This document shows positions 47,616 to 55,583 of a stretch of 64,000 nucleotides of DNA, in pieces. Location of the stretch: NCBI RefSeq assembly GCF_003335505.1, contig NZ_QPEX01000034.1, positions 124,001-188,000 on the forward strand, written 5' to 3'. The first letter of the stretch is position 1. Each line of letters begins with the position of its first letter. Origin of the DNA: Bremerella cremea (lineage in GTDB: Bacteria > Planctomycetota > Planctomycetia > Pirellulales > Pirellulaceae). The notes under the pieces were generated by a model. The model saw only the letters and a list, made by a program, of their open reading frames with translations. It did not search any database and was not told where the DNA came from. A program made the translations under genes and the position numbers.

Positions 47616-48143
47616 TTAATAGCTGGAATAGAAGCGAGCGACTCCCAGGGCGATTCCCACGCAGAGGGTGAGCAGGAAAACCTCTTGCAAGGTGAAGCGA
47701 TGCGTTGGCAACAGGTCCCCCTTCTCTTCCTGCCACTGCTTAAGCTCTAACCACCAGCGAAGGTTCGAGCGGGCGATGCTGATCACGACCGCCAGGAAAA
47801 CCAGGGTGAGTCCAAGTCGGTTCAACGGAGGTAATGCCAGTTTGGTGAAAAACTGATAGGCCATCATGAACATGAAGATGAGGAAGATCACCGTAAAGAA
47901 TACCGCGCTACAACAGGTCAACACCATGCAGAAGCAAGCGGCTGAGAGGTTCGCGTGAAAGGTTGAACGATAATGCTGAAGAGCGATCAACCCTGAGCCT
48001 AGAAGCGCGATGACGCCTATGAATGTAACGTATTCATCGTTTCTGATGATCCGACTGAGCATCATCCCCACAAACCAAGTCCCCCACGCAATCACGATTG
48101 CTGCGGAAGCGAGTTGCCCATAAGTACGCTGTGGAGAGTCCAT
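47616..48143 (-). CDS. Tandem paralogous membrane protein 4
   Basis: 175 aa from ATG 48141-48143 (MDSPQRTYGQLASAAIVIAW). The family loop is LQHYRSTFHANLSAACF, and the C-terminal block reads HRFTLQEVFLLTLCVGIALGVARF. The frame above the ATG extends upstream into the neighbouring gene but codes for arginine-rich, unlikely sequence and is excluded. Fourth gene of the array. Confidence 0.72.
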   Translation of the reverse strand: MDSPQRTYGQLASAAIVIAWGTWFVGMMLSRIIRNDEYVTFIGVIALLGSGLIALQHYRSTFHANLSAACFCMVLTCCSAVFFTVIFLIFMFMMAYQFFTKLALPPLNRLGLTLVFLAVVISIARSNLRWWLELKQWQEEKGDLLPTHRFTLQEVFLLTLCVGIALGVARFYSSY

Positions 48144-48190
48144 CTTCCTACGATAAGAACTCGCAACGTTTTTCGCCACAACTTGGCATG

Positions 48191-48766
48191 CTAAAACGGC
48201 CCGTTTAGAACGCCGTTGCGATGGACGAGGGACATAATGCCGATCACATACGTTAGCGCCGTAAATGCGAGCAGCATTTCTTTTAGCGAGATGCGAAAAC
48301 GGCGTTGAACCTTGAACTCTTCGACCGGGTAACGTTTGAGCTTTTGCCACCAGAAGTAGTTCGAGAGGCTACTCAACATGCTGAGCAGGAAGAACGTGAC
48401 GATGGGAAGGACGCGGCTGACCTTCTGCGGTTCAGCGACGAGCATTGCCAGGATTTGAGGAAGGGCCATAAAGAGCAGGATGCCACTGATCGCTGCCAGC
48501 CCTCCATTGAGCCAGATAGCGACTTCGGCTGCCTTGCGATGGCGGAGAAACGTCGCACAATACTGCGCCCAGCCCAGCATAATAACCGCCAGCAGAAATA
48601 GCAGCGAAAACAAAGCGATCGCTAACCGTATCTGGAAAAGGAGCGGGATTAACAGAGCGAATAAGGTCAAACTGACCACGATGACCAAAAACGATAGCCC
48701 AGCATGAAGCCACGAAGGTTGAGGGACATCGGTCGTGGCTTGCCACTCGTCCGGTTCAAATTCCAT
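48191..48766 (-). CDS. Tandem paralogous membrane protein 5 (first gene of the array)
   Basis: 191 aa. It starts MEFEPDEWQATTDVPQPSWL, then hydrophobic segments, the family loop GWAQYCATFLRHRKAAEVAI, and the block FRISLKEMLLAFTALTYVIG. A decayed copy of its 5' half and upstream region lies at about 50745-51075. It is probably the first gene of the operon, so the promoter should be upstream of 48766. Confidence 0.75.
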   Translation of the reverse strand: MEFEPDEWQATTDVPQPSWLHAGLSFLVIVVSLTLFALLIPLLFQIRLAIALFSLLFLLAVIMLGWAQYCATFLRHRKAAEVAIWLNGGLAAISGILLFMALPQILAMLVAEPQKVSRVLPIVTFFLLSMLSSLSNYFWWQKLKRYPVEEFKVQRRFRISLKEMLLAFTALTYVIGIMSLVHRNGVLNGPF

Positions 48767-49022
48767 GATGTTGCCGGAACTTTTCTAAGTCTAGACTTGC
48801 ATCGTACGATGAACCATGGGTCAAATTGGTAACGTGCTCAGGTCACGCCTTCCTTACATTGTTTGAAAGGCTAGGCCCACAACGATGAGCCAAGTACTTT
48901 GCAAAGGCAACAGCAGGGCTCACCGGGCAGCGGCAAACAGCATAATTTTCAAAACCCGCGTGATCCGTAACTCCGTATGCAACCCATGGTTATCCCGCGA
49001 TTTCGGATGGCTGCTTGCGGGT
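48767..49022. other. Upstream region of the membrane-protein operon
   Basis: 256 bases. The first 90 (to about 48857) are duplicated at about 50985-51075, with one short insertion. They presumably contain the operon promoter. Confidence 0.45.
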
Positions 49023-49379
49023 TCATTCTACGATGTTGCCGCAACCCTTGCATCGGCATTCCGATTTTCCCCGCCACACGCGATTTGTTTTGCATCGCAA
49101 ACAGGTTAAATCAGGATCGAACTGAGCGCGACACGACGAGCATTTGCTCACGTATCGAGTCTTTCGATTGTTTCGTTCCAGTTTGGCAAGGCAGATTGGG
49201 CAGATCCCTGATCGTTTACGTTTGGAGTGTTTGTTAGCGTTGCCGCCTCCGGGTGACGGTTCCACGTCATCGACGAGGTGCATTTTGCGGATGCGTCGAT
49301 TGGATTGCCGTTTTTGAAATTTGGTTGGGCGTTCCCCGTGTAGCTGATTCTTGTGCTTATTGGTGATGAGATTTGCCAT
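49023..49379 (-). CDS. Small zinc-ribbon-like protein, unknown
   Basis: 118 aa. The C-terminal half has four CxxC-type pairs (CPIC, CSSC, CLRC and CRCKGC), which suggests one or two zinc ribbons. The N-terminal half is basic and lysine/arginine-rich (RKRSG), consistent with nucleic-acid binding. There is no clear ribosome-binding site, so I place it at moderate confidence. It lies in the accessory block between the array and the duplicated segment. Confidence 0.5.
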   Translation of the reverse strand: MANLITNKHKNQLHGERPTKFQKRQSNRRIRKMHLVDDVEPSPGGGNANKHSKRKRSGICPICLAKLERNNRKTRYVSKCSSCRAQFDPDLTCLRCKTNRVWRGKSECRCKGCGNIVE

Positions 49380-49489
49380 CGGTGTAAATCAATCAATAGC
49401 GGGATAACGACTGAGGTATCCGGGTTGGCAGACCAACGGATTTGACGTTGGAAAAACGAAAGACGAGACAACTCAGGTTCACCGACTGG

Positions 49490-50164
49490 TTACCCGTATT
49501 TTGTGACGCCAACGTGTGCATCAAACTCCGCACGTTCGTCAGGAGGAAGTTTCGCACGATGGTAGCGCAATGTGAAACCGCCATGCAGCGTTCCATCATC
49601 GTTGATCATCCAGTCGATTACATCAGCGAATGCAACCTCGAGCACTTGTCCGACCTTCAACAGCGAAACCGATGGTGGAACCTCGAATAGTTCAGCGGTG
49701 AAGCTATTGCCGGAAATGGTCGTGTTAAACAGCCAGACGAAACCGCTACTCTGACCGTCATCAAGTCTGGTTTTGATTAGGCACGAATGCGAATCATACC
49801 GAGGAATCATCGACCGAAACTCATCGAGTGATTCGCGTGCCTTTGCAACACATTCTTGATACGCAGGGTCGGACGCGCTGAACATATCCACGCGAGCACC
49901 AGGGTCGAGTTTCGGTTTTCGGTCAAGTTCGCGCCGAAGCATCTGCCAGTCGTACCAGCAGTTATCTGGATCAATGTCGTCGTAGCCGCGAGACTCAGCC
50001 AACTTTGCGGCATCAGAATGCCGCATCATGATGCAAGCGGCATTGTCGCGGATCGAGAGAACTTCGTTATTCGTGAGCGGCTCGCCCTTCTTGTCCTCTG
50101 CTGCGATTAGGATCGCACCAAGAGATGGTATGAACATCGGTATAAGGTTCGCGTCGTCATTCAT
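49490..50164 (-). CDS. DUF2314-like protein
   Basis: 224 aa soluble protein. The C-terminal 80 residues match the DUF2314 pattern: FVWLFNTTISGNSFTAELFEVPP, then VGQVLEVAFADVIDWMINDDGTLHGGFTLRYHR. DUF2314 proteins (YegJ-type) have no proven function and recur in variable genomic regions, near toxin/immunity genes in some genomes. The N-terminal half has no recognised domain. Confidence 0.72.
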   Translation of the reverse strand: MNDDANLIPMFIPSLGAILIAAEDKKGEPLTNNEVLSIRDNAACIMMRHSDAAKLAESRGYDDIDPDNCWYDWQMLRRELDRKPKLDPGARVDMFSASDPAYQECVAKARESLDEFRSMIPRYDSHSCLIKTRLDDGQSSGFVWLFNTTISGNSFTAELFEVPPSVSLLKVGQVLEVAFADVIDWMINDDGTLHGGFTLRYHRAKLPPDERAEFDAHVGVTKYG

Positions 50165-50317
50165 GTTGCGAATTCAATCGGGTGACCGCGGCCGTCACCG
50201 GGCCGCCTGAGTACGTGCTCCACTGGCAAACCGCGAGATCGGCGGCTCCGTGTAGACGGCATTGTTATCCGCCAGTGTGTCGGCGGGCATCACTTACGGC
50301 AATAGTCCGGTTCTGGT

Positions 50318-50524
50318 TTATGTAAGGTAGATTTCATCGGGCGTCAAGTCTGTTCCATGAGCCTCTAGTGCGTGATCACCTACGAGATCGTCGTCCATTC
50401 CCGCAATCATGTAACGCAACTTCCCTTCGTCCCACGAAAAGTCAATACCAGCCGGCTGCCCTAATTTCGCGTTGAACGTGTCCTCATCCAGTCGAATTCT
50501 AGCGTTTGGCTGCTCAACGGTCAC
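50318..50524 (-). CDS. Possible small acidic protein
   Basis: Open frame of 68 codons from a GTG (MTVEQPNARIRLDEDTFNAK). It is acidic and has a plausible composition, but the frame continues upstream without a better start and there is no clear ribosome-binding site. It may be a fragment of a larger decayed gene. No family recognised. Confidence 0.25.
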   Translation of the reverse strand: MTVEQPNARIRLDEDTFNAKLGQPAGIDFSWDEGKLRYMIAGMDDDLVGDHALEAHGTDLTPDEIYLT

Positions 50525-50744
50525 GTCTTTTTGTGCGTGACACGCGGAACCTGCCTGCCTGACGCTCGTCGCGCCGAAGAGTCAGTGTTTTCACGTCGGC
50601 TCCAAGATTTACCGATGAACATTGGAACCGCGCGACGATGCCTAATCAATCTTCTTCGTCGCAGTGGCCTTGCACGCTCAGTCCGAACCGACCCCATGCA
50701 CCTGATCCACTTCAATCTGCCAACACGAAACGCTCGTGATTTCA

Positions 50745-50984
50745 AGGGAGACATCTTCTGCCGAGCAGTTAGCGGCGTAACCGATGCTTCCCAGCCAAGC
50801 TTGATAACCGTCAGTAGAAATGGCAGCGAAAACAAAGCCACTTTAACGGGGGATGAAAAGGAGCGGGATTAACAGAGCAAATAAGGTCAAACTGACCACG
50901 ATGACCAAAAACGATAGCCCAGCATGAAGCCACGAAGGTTGAGGGACATCGGTCGTGGCTTGCCACTCGTCCGGTTCAAATTCC
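50745..50984 (-). pseudogene. Decayed copy of tandem paralogous membrane protein 5
   Basis: The 5' part (50856-50984, MEFEPDEWQATTDVPQPSWL onward) is almost base-identical to the start of the gene at 48191-48766. A 2-base length difference around 50838-50860 then shifts the frame. Beyond it, the remnant ALFSLPFLLTVIKLGW (50793-50841 region) is a divergent copy of ALFSLLFLLAVIMLGW. The last two-thirds are missing. The duplicated upstream region continues to about 51075. Confidence 0.8.
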
Positions 50985-51142
50985 ATGATGTTGCCGGAAC
51001 TTTTCTAAGTCTAGACTTGCATCGTTGTATCGTACGACGCAACTTGGGGCAAATTGGCAACGTGCTCAGGTCACGCCTTCCTGAGCAGCGAACGACTCAA
51101 ATCCCGTGGTCGCCGCGAACGACAAGCCACTTCAAAAAAAAC
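50985..51142. repeat. Duplicated upstream region of the paralog array
   Basis: Bases up to about 51075 repeat 48767-48857 (CCGGAACTTTTCTAAGTCTA and CAACGTGCTCAGGTCACGCC are shared), with a short insertion. Beyond 51075 it is unique sequence. Confidence 0.7.
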
Positions 51143-51655
51143 TCAATCCGGCGACTCACGTGCATCGTTTGGTTCTGTCATGTCGTTTTTTGTCGCTTGT
51201 TCAAATTGCGCCTTCGCCCGCATGTATTCCTCGGTTCCGACACCAATTGCTGGCATCGCACTGCACCAAAGTTGTACATTGCCATCAACACGGCGGTAAT
51301 TGTATCCCTCGTTGATCGTAATCCAGTCTTGATTCTCGCCGTAAGCATCGCGGATCGTTTTCAAATCCAGTTCCGGATCGCCTATTGCGGAAAAGTAGAC
51401 GACCGCGTGAACGGTTGATTTCCACTCCCATACATCAATCCGATGATACTCTGTTGGCTCATAAGAGTAGCACCGTGACTCCGGGAATTCCTCACCAATT
51501 TCGTCTTCTACGCACTGACCGTAGAGCCTTGTGGCGTCGGCGTTAGTCACCCCAAGTGGCACAAGTTCAATGTCCTGAAGTAATGTTGGACCGACCAAAC
51601 GTAGGCGAATGCCGTCAACAAGCCATTCCATGAAACGGTTAAACATCGAAACCAA
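51143..51655 (-). CDS. Unknown soluble protein
   Basis: 170 aa, mildly acidic, no membrane segment, no recognised domain. Contains EWKSTVHAVVYFSAIGDPEL and WITINEGYNYRRVDGNVQLW segments that suggest a mixed alpha/beta fold. Second Met (MFNRFMEW) is an alternative start. Belongs to the accessory block; similar small unknown proteins are often immunity or toxin-associated, but I see no sign that assigns this one. Confidence 0.55.
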   Translation of the reverse strand: MVSMFNRFMEWLVDGIRLRLVGPTLLQDIELVPLGVTNADATRLYGQCVEDEIGEEFPESRCYSYEPTEYHRIDVWEWKSTVHAVVYFSAIGDPELDLKTIRDAYGENQDWITINEGYNYRRVDGNVQLWCSAMPAIGVGTEEYMRAKAQFEQATKNDMTEPNDARESPD

Positions 51656-51714
51656 TTTGTGTGTAACGTCAAAGCTGAGTGACGCTGCGAAGCCGCGTCC
51701 GCTCGAGCGACTAG

Positions 51715-52428
51715 TTATGTTGCGGTGTAGTCATCTGCAGTTCCAGGTCTAGCTGGACCGCAGTCAGCTGGAAGGATTGCAGTTGCAGCTTGCACTGCTT
51801 CAGCTGCCGTGCCCTTGTACAATAGCCGATTCTTGGCATCTCTGGCTTCATACGTGCCGTCCTCACATGGACAGAGGTAGGGAAGATCGCATACATAGGG
51901 GTAACCGGTGCATCGGCTGAAACACAGACGATGCAGACTAGTGAACGGGAAGAGCTGGCGCAGCTTGGGAACCGCCGCCGCTAGCCTGAACAACTCCCTT
52001 AGCTCTGGAAGATCATCATCATCGCTCAAGTACCGTTCCCACGCGAAGTTGACCTCATTGCCTGCATCAAAGGCCTTGGCTCCGGGGCGAAGCCGTATCG
52101 CGGGCAACTTGCACAACTCGTCCAGAGAACAGGCCTTGCCAACCCACGAGTCGATGAGCCTAGCAGACAGGGCGAGGCTATCGGTCTGGGCGTTCGCATA
52201 CTGCACCCCTGCACGCCAGAAATCGATCAGGAAGAGGCGTTCCTCGGCTGCGATGTACACCTGCGAAAATCGATCATCAGCAGCAATGCGAGCATAGTTA
52301 ACAAACCGGATATCTTCAGGGAGATCCTTGGCTGTCAGACGAGACTCTAGGGCAGAAAGTGCAACATTGAAGGCGGCGGAGAGACCGCCTGCCTTTCGCA
52401 GATCTGGGTATAGGTCAGGATCAGACAT
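51715..52428 (-). CDS. DUF6193-like protein
   Basis: 237 aa. The C-terminal part (FPFTSLHRLCFSRCTGYPYV, then LPYLCPCEDGTYEARDAKNRLLYKGTAAEAVQAATAILP) resembles DUF6193 proteins, which end with a comparable 'P.l....g.Y.V........et.. eAv..a...LP' block. I hold this only tentatively. The middle is helical (LSARLIDSWVGKACSLDELCKLPAIRL). Function is unknown. It is the last gene of the accessory block. Confidence 0.55.
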   Translation of the reverse strand: MSDPDLYPDLRKAGGLSAAFNVALSALESRLTAKDLPEDIRFVNYARIAADDRFSQVYIAAEERLFLIDFWRAGVQYANAQTDSLALSARLIDSWVGKACSLDELCKLPAIRLRPGAKAFDAGNEVNFAWERYLSDDDDLPELRELFRLAAAVPKLRQLFPFTSLHRLCFSRCTGYPYVCDLPYLCPCEDGTYEARDAKNRLLYKGTAAEAVQAATAILPADCGPARPGTADDYTAT

Positions 52429-53581
52429 GGTTCAGTAACATAACTAATGTTTATTCAGAACCTTTCCGAATAACGTGCGCACGTTAATCGGAACCAAGGC
52501 TGTCGAAATCAACCAGGCTGCGGCCGCCACGTCCTCCCTGGTTCAAAACATGAGTATATATCATCGCCGTCCTAAAGCCACGGTAATCAAGGAGTTGCTG
52601 TACTGTGACGAATGTCATAGCCTTCGGAAATCAGTTGTATGGCAAACGATACACTGCTCCAGGACGAACCGTCATTTGTTATTAGGCAAATGACACGCCC
52701 ACCGTACGCATCTCGGTGTGTCGGACGTATGTTGGACCGAAGTAGATTCTGGGACTGGGCCAAATTCCACGGGCCGAAAAATCATCTGGGTGACAAGTCG
52801 GCGATTGAGCTTTTTGCTCGCGGCATTCGAGCAGTGCCATGGCATTTAGCAGTCTGTTGATTTTCTGCTTCGGCAGCGAGTTATTGAGATTGGGGCGAGG
52901 GCAAGGCGTGAATCCGCAGGCATATCCACTAGATATGTCGAGGAATTCACAACGCTGCAATCGCCCTAATCTCAATAACGTAGCCGATCTGAGAAATTCA
53001 ACAGGCTGTTAGGGCTTTCCCGTATAGCAATGGTAAAGATTTCGAAGGTAGGCCGGATCGGCCACAGGCGGTGAGGTTCGCGAAGTTGACCTGGGCATTC
53101 ATAAGCGGCCTGTCCAAACGCTATTTAGCCGGCGCTGCGTGGTAGGGCGATCTCGAACTGTGATTGCTTGAAGGATTGGCGACTCGGCACGAGGCCTCGT
53201 AGAGGTAATCTGGACCGGCTTACGCGGTACCAAGTTGTGGTCAATACCGATGCTAGGCGCGGGTTGCGATTGCAGATGGCGTTCGATAAGCTGAAAGCAT
53301 TAAAGGAGTTCCGTCGTTTGTCTAAGGCCGGCTTATCGTAATCTGCCCCAGCCCAGGACCGGTGGCGTTGAAGTCCTGGAGAATTAGCTGCCCATGCGAT
53401 TCTTGAAGGCCTGTGCAATGGCGACTCCTTTCAACAGCAGCGGACTCTCCGTTTCCATTAACAGTAGCCATCCTGCTTTACATCGAAAATCGTGAATGTG
53501 CCCCAGAAGGCTACCGACCTGTTCGTGGTAAAGTTCCTAGATCAACTTTGCAATTTCAGTTTTTAGAAGGATCGATGGACC
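52429..53581. other. Long region without credible genes
   Basis: 1153 bases. It holds a hairpin element (52848-53012). An open stretch at 53184-53340 on the plus strand (about 50 codons, RGNLDRLTRYQVVVNTDARR) has no start codon, and might be a remnant of a coding gene. No other feature is seen. Confidence 0.5.
52848..53012. repeat. Long hairpin element, probably MITE-like
   Basis: Left half 52851-52915 (CAGTCTGTTGATTTTCTGCT, then GTTATTGAGATTGGGGCGAG) and right half about 52942-53010 (GGAATTCACAACGCTGCAAT, then ending CAACAGGCTGTTA) are imperfect inverted repeats around a 26-base centre. The outer ends CAGTCTGTTGA / TCAACAGGCTG look like terminal inverted repeats. No coding sequence within. 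Confidence 0.7.
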
Positions 53582-55354
53582 ATGGAGTCCCATTCGTTGC
53601 AAACGCCACGCCCGATGCGGTCCAACAGTCATCCCCTGTCGGTGATAATGGGCTGGGTCGCATTCGGTCTCTTGCTCCTAAAATTCGCGTGCTATGGCTA
53701 CGCTCAGTCACCGGCCGATTTAGTTGTTCTTAATGCGAATGTCGTGACCTGCGACGATCAGCTTCGAAGGGTCGAGGCGGTGGCGATTCGAAATGGCCAC
53801 TTCGTAGCCGTGGGCAGCAATGCCGATGTGCGTAGAACTATGGGGACGGAGACTACCGTCGTCGATGCCGCTGGCCAAACGATTACGCCGGGACTGATCG
53901 ATAGCCATCTGCATTTTGTGGGCTTAGGCGAGTCGCTGCAAATGCTGAATCTGAGTCAAGCCCGTTCGTGGGAGGCGATTGTCCGTCAGGTCGAGTCGGC
54001 TGCCAAACAAACACCCGCCGGTGATTGGATCGAAGGGCGAGGCTGGCACCAGAGCAAATGGTCGGTTGAGCCAACCGAAAATATCGATGGATATCCCGTG
54101 CACACGTCGATGAGCAGAGTCACGGAGACGCACCCAATAATTCTTGCCCACGCGAGTGGCCATGCTTGCTTCGCAAACGCTGCCGCGATGAAATTGGCGG
54201 GCATTGATCGCGATACTCCCGATCCGCCGGGAGGACAAATCGTGCGTGACGCCGAAGGGGACGCCATTGGCATCTTCCTTGAAAATGCACAATCGCACAT
54301 TTACCGAGCAAAAGCCAAGGCGGACCGGCAAGTGCCGATTGCCGATCGCCAAGCTCGTTTGTCCGAGCAGATTCGTCTGGCGGGTGAAGCCTGCTTGAGA
54401 TACGGAATCACATCTGTCCATGACGCTGGCTGCAGCTTTGAGCTTGCGGAAAAGCTGCGACAGTTGGCCGATGCCGGTCAACTGCAGGTGCGCATGCTGG
54501 TTATGATCCGTGCCAGTAGTCGGGAATTGGAAGGCCGTTTAGCCGCTGCGCGTACCGAGCAGGCGGGAAATGGCTTCTTGAGCGTGAGGAGCGTGAAAGT
54601 TTCCATTGATGGTGCATTGGGAGCGCATGGTGCCTGGTTGCTACAGCCTTACGACGATCTGCCGGGCAGCGTTGGCTTCAACACCGTCGCGATCGATGAA
54701 CTGGAGCGCATCGCAGAAATGTGCAAAGCCAACCAATGGCAATTGTGCGTGCATGCCATCGGAGATCAGGCCAACCGCGAAGTCCTGGACACTTACGAGC
54801 GGGTGCTTGGCGCCGACGCCGGCAATGATCATCGTTGGCGAGTTGAGCATGCACAGCACTTATCAGTCGAGGATATTCCCCGCTTTGGAAAGTTGGGAGT
54901 CATCCCTGCAATGCAAGCCAATCATTGCACAAGTGACGCTCCTTTCGTCCTGCAGCGATTGGGTGAACGCCGCAGTTCCGAAGGTGCCTACGTCTGGCGT
55001 TCGCTCATCGACAGTTGTGCGATCGTTGCCAACGGGACCGACGCACCGGTGGAATCGATCGATCCGCGCGTCAGCCTGTACGCATCGGTCACCCGGCAAC
55101 TTTCAGATGGCAGCCAGTTTTTTCCGGAACAGTGCATGACGCGGCAGGAGGCGCTGCTGAGCTACACTCGCTGGGCCGCGCGAGCCGGCTTTCAAGACCA
55201 ATACATCGGCTCTATCGAAATCGGAAAACGGGCGGACTTTGTACTCTGGGACACCGATCTACTGAATTGCGCTGCGGAAGAGTTGTTGACTGCCAATACG
55301 CTACGTGTCTGGCTGGATGGCAAGGAACGAACGGTCACTCCGCTCGCCAAATAA
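53582..55354 (+). CDS. YtcJ-like secreted amidohydrolase
   Basis: Metal-dependent amidohydrolase (amidohydrolase_3/YtcJ group), 590 aa. A leader (MGWVAFGLLLLKFACYGYAQS) lies about 20 residues in; an ATG at 53615 directly before it is an equally good start. The metal site begins with TPGLIDSHLHFVGLG (DSHLHF); later histidines are in CVHAIGDQANRE and the DHRWRVEHAQHL segment, and the metal aspartate is in VANGTDAPVESIDP. Substrates of YtcJ-type enzymes are mostly unknown. It faces a minus-strand group of unknown genes on the other side. Confidence 0.88.
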   Translation: MESHSLQTPRPMRSNSHPLSVIMGWVAFGLLLLKFACYGYAQSPADLVVLNANVVTCDDQLRRVEAVAIRNGHFVAVGSNADVRRTMGTETTVVDAAGQTITPGLIDSHLHFVGLGESLQMLNLSQARSWEAIVRQVESAAKQTPAGDWIEGRGWHQSKWSVEPTENIDGYPVHTSMSRVTETHPIILAHASGHACFANAAAMKLAGIDRDTPDPPGGQIVRDAEGDAIGIFLENAQSHIYRAKAKADRQVPIADRQARLSEQIRLAGEACLRYGITSVHDAGCSFELAEKLRQLADAGQLQVRMLVMIRASSRELEGRLAAARTEQAGNGFLSVRSVKVSIDGALGAHGAWLLQPYDDLPGSVGFNTVAIDELERIAEMCKANQWQLCVHAIGDQANREVLDTYERVLGADAGNDHRWRVEHAQHLSVEDIPRFGKLGVIPAMQANHCTSDAPFVLQRLGERRSSEGAYVWRSLIDSCAIVANGTDAPVESIDPRVSLYASVTRQLSDGSQFFPEQCMTRQEALLSYTRWAARAGFQDQYIGSIEIGKRADFVLWDTDLLNCAAEELLTANTLRVWLDGKERTVTPLAK

Positions 55355-55424
55355 CGCGGCATGTTTCCCCAAGGCGGGCCACTAGATTCGCACGTATCGG
55401 CTGTTTTGCAAATCAGTGCTCGCC
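55355..55424. other. Short intergenic spacer
   Basis: 70 bases between the converging amidohydrolase and the small membrane ORF; nothing recognised. Confidence 0.3.
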
Positions 55425-55583
55425 TCACCCACATCGCAGCGGCCGTGACCTCACCGAAAGCCGCAACCGAATTCCATGGGGCCATGCGAAGTTCCATGTC
55501 AGGCCAACAAATGCCAGGAAAACAGCGATCAACAGGATCGATGCGATCTGATGGACGAGCAAGGGTTGAGGGGCGGAGTTCAT
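55425..55583 (-). CDS. Very small membrane ORF overlapping the next paralog
   Basis: 52 codons. Its ATG (55581-55583) overlaps the stop codon of the upstream gene as ATGA. MNSAPQPLLVHQIASILLIA starts a single hydrophobic segment (IASILLIAVFLAFVGLTWNF), then a basic tail. The translational coupling and the membrane segment suggest a real small protein or the truncated start of one more paralog. The basic tail could be out-of-frame decay. Confidence 0.35.
   Translation of the reverse strand: MNSAPQPLLVHQIASILLIAVFLAFVGLTWNFAWPHGIRLRLSVRSRPLRCG

Noticed and set aside
52682..52975. 97-codon minus-strand ORF
   Set aside because: It runs through one arm of the hairpin element and has no ribosome-binding site.
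53125..53418. 97-codon minus-strand ORF and a 50-codon open plus-strand stretch opposite it
   Set aside because: No recognisable start or domain on either strand; I mention the plus-strand stretch only as a possible remnant.
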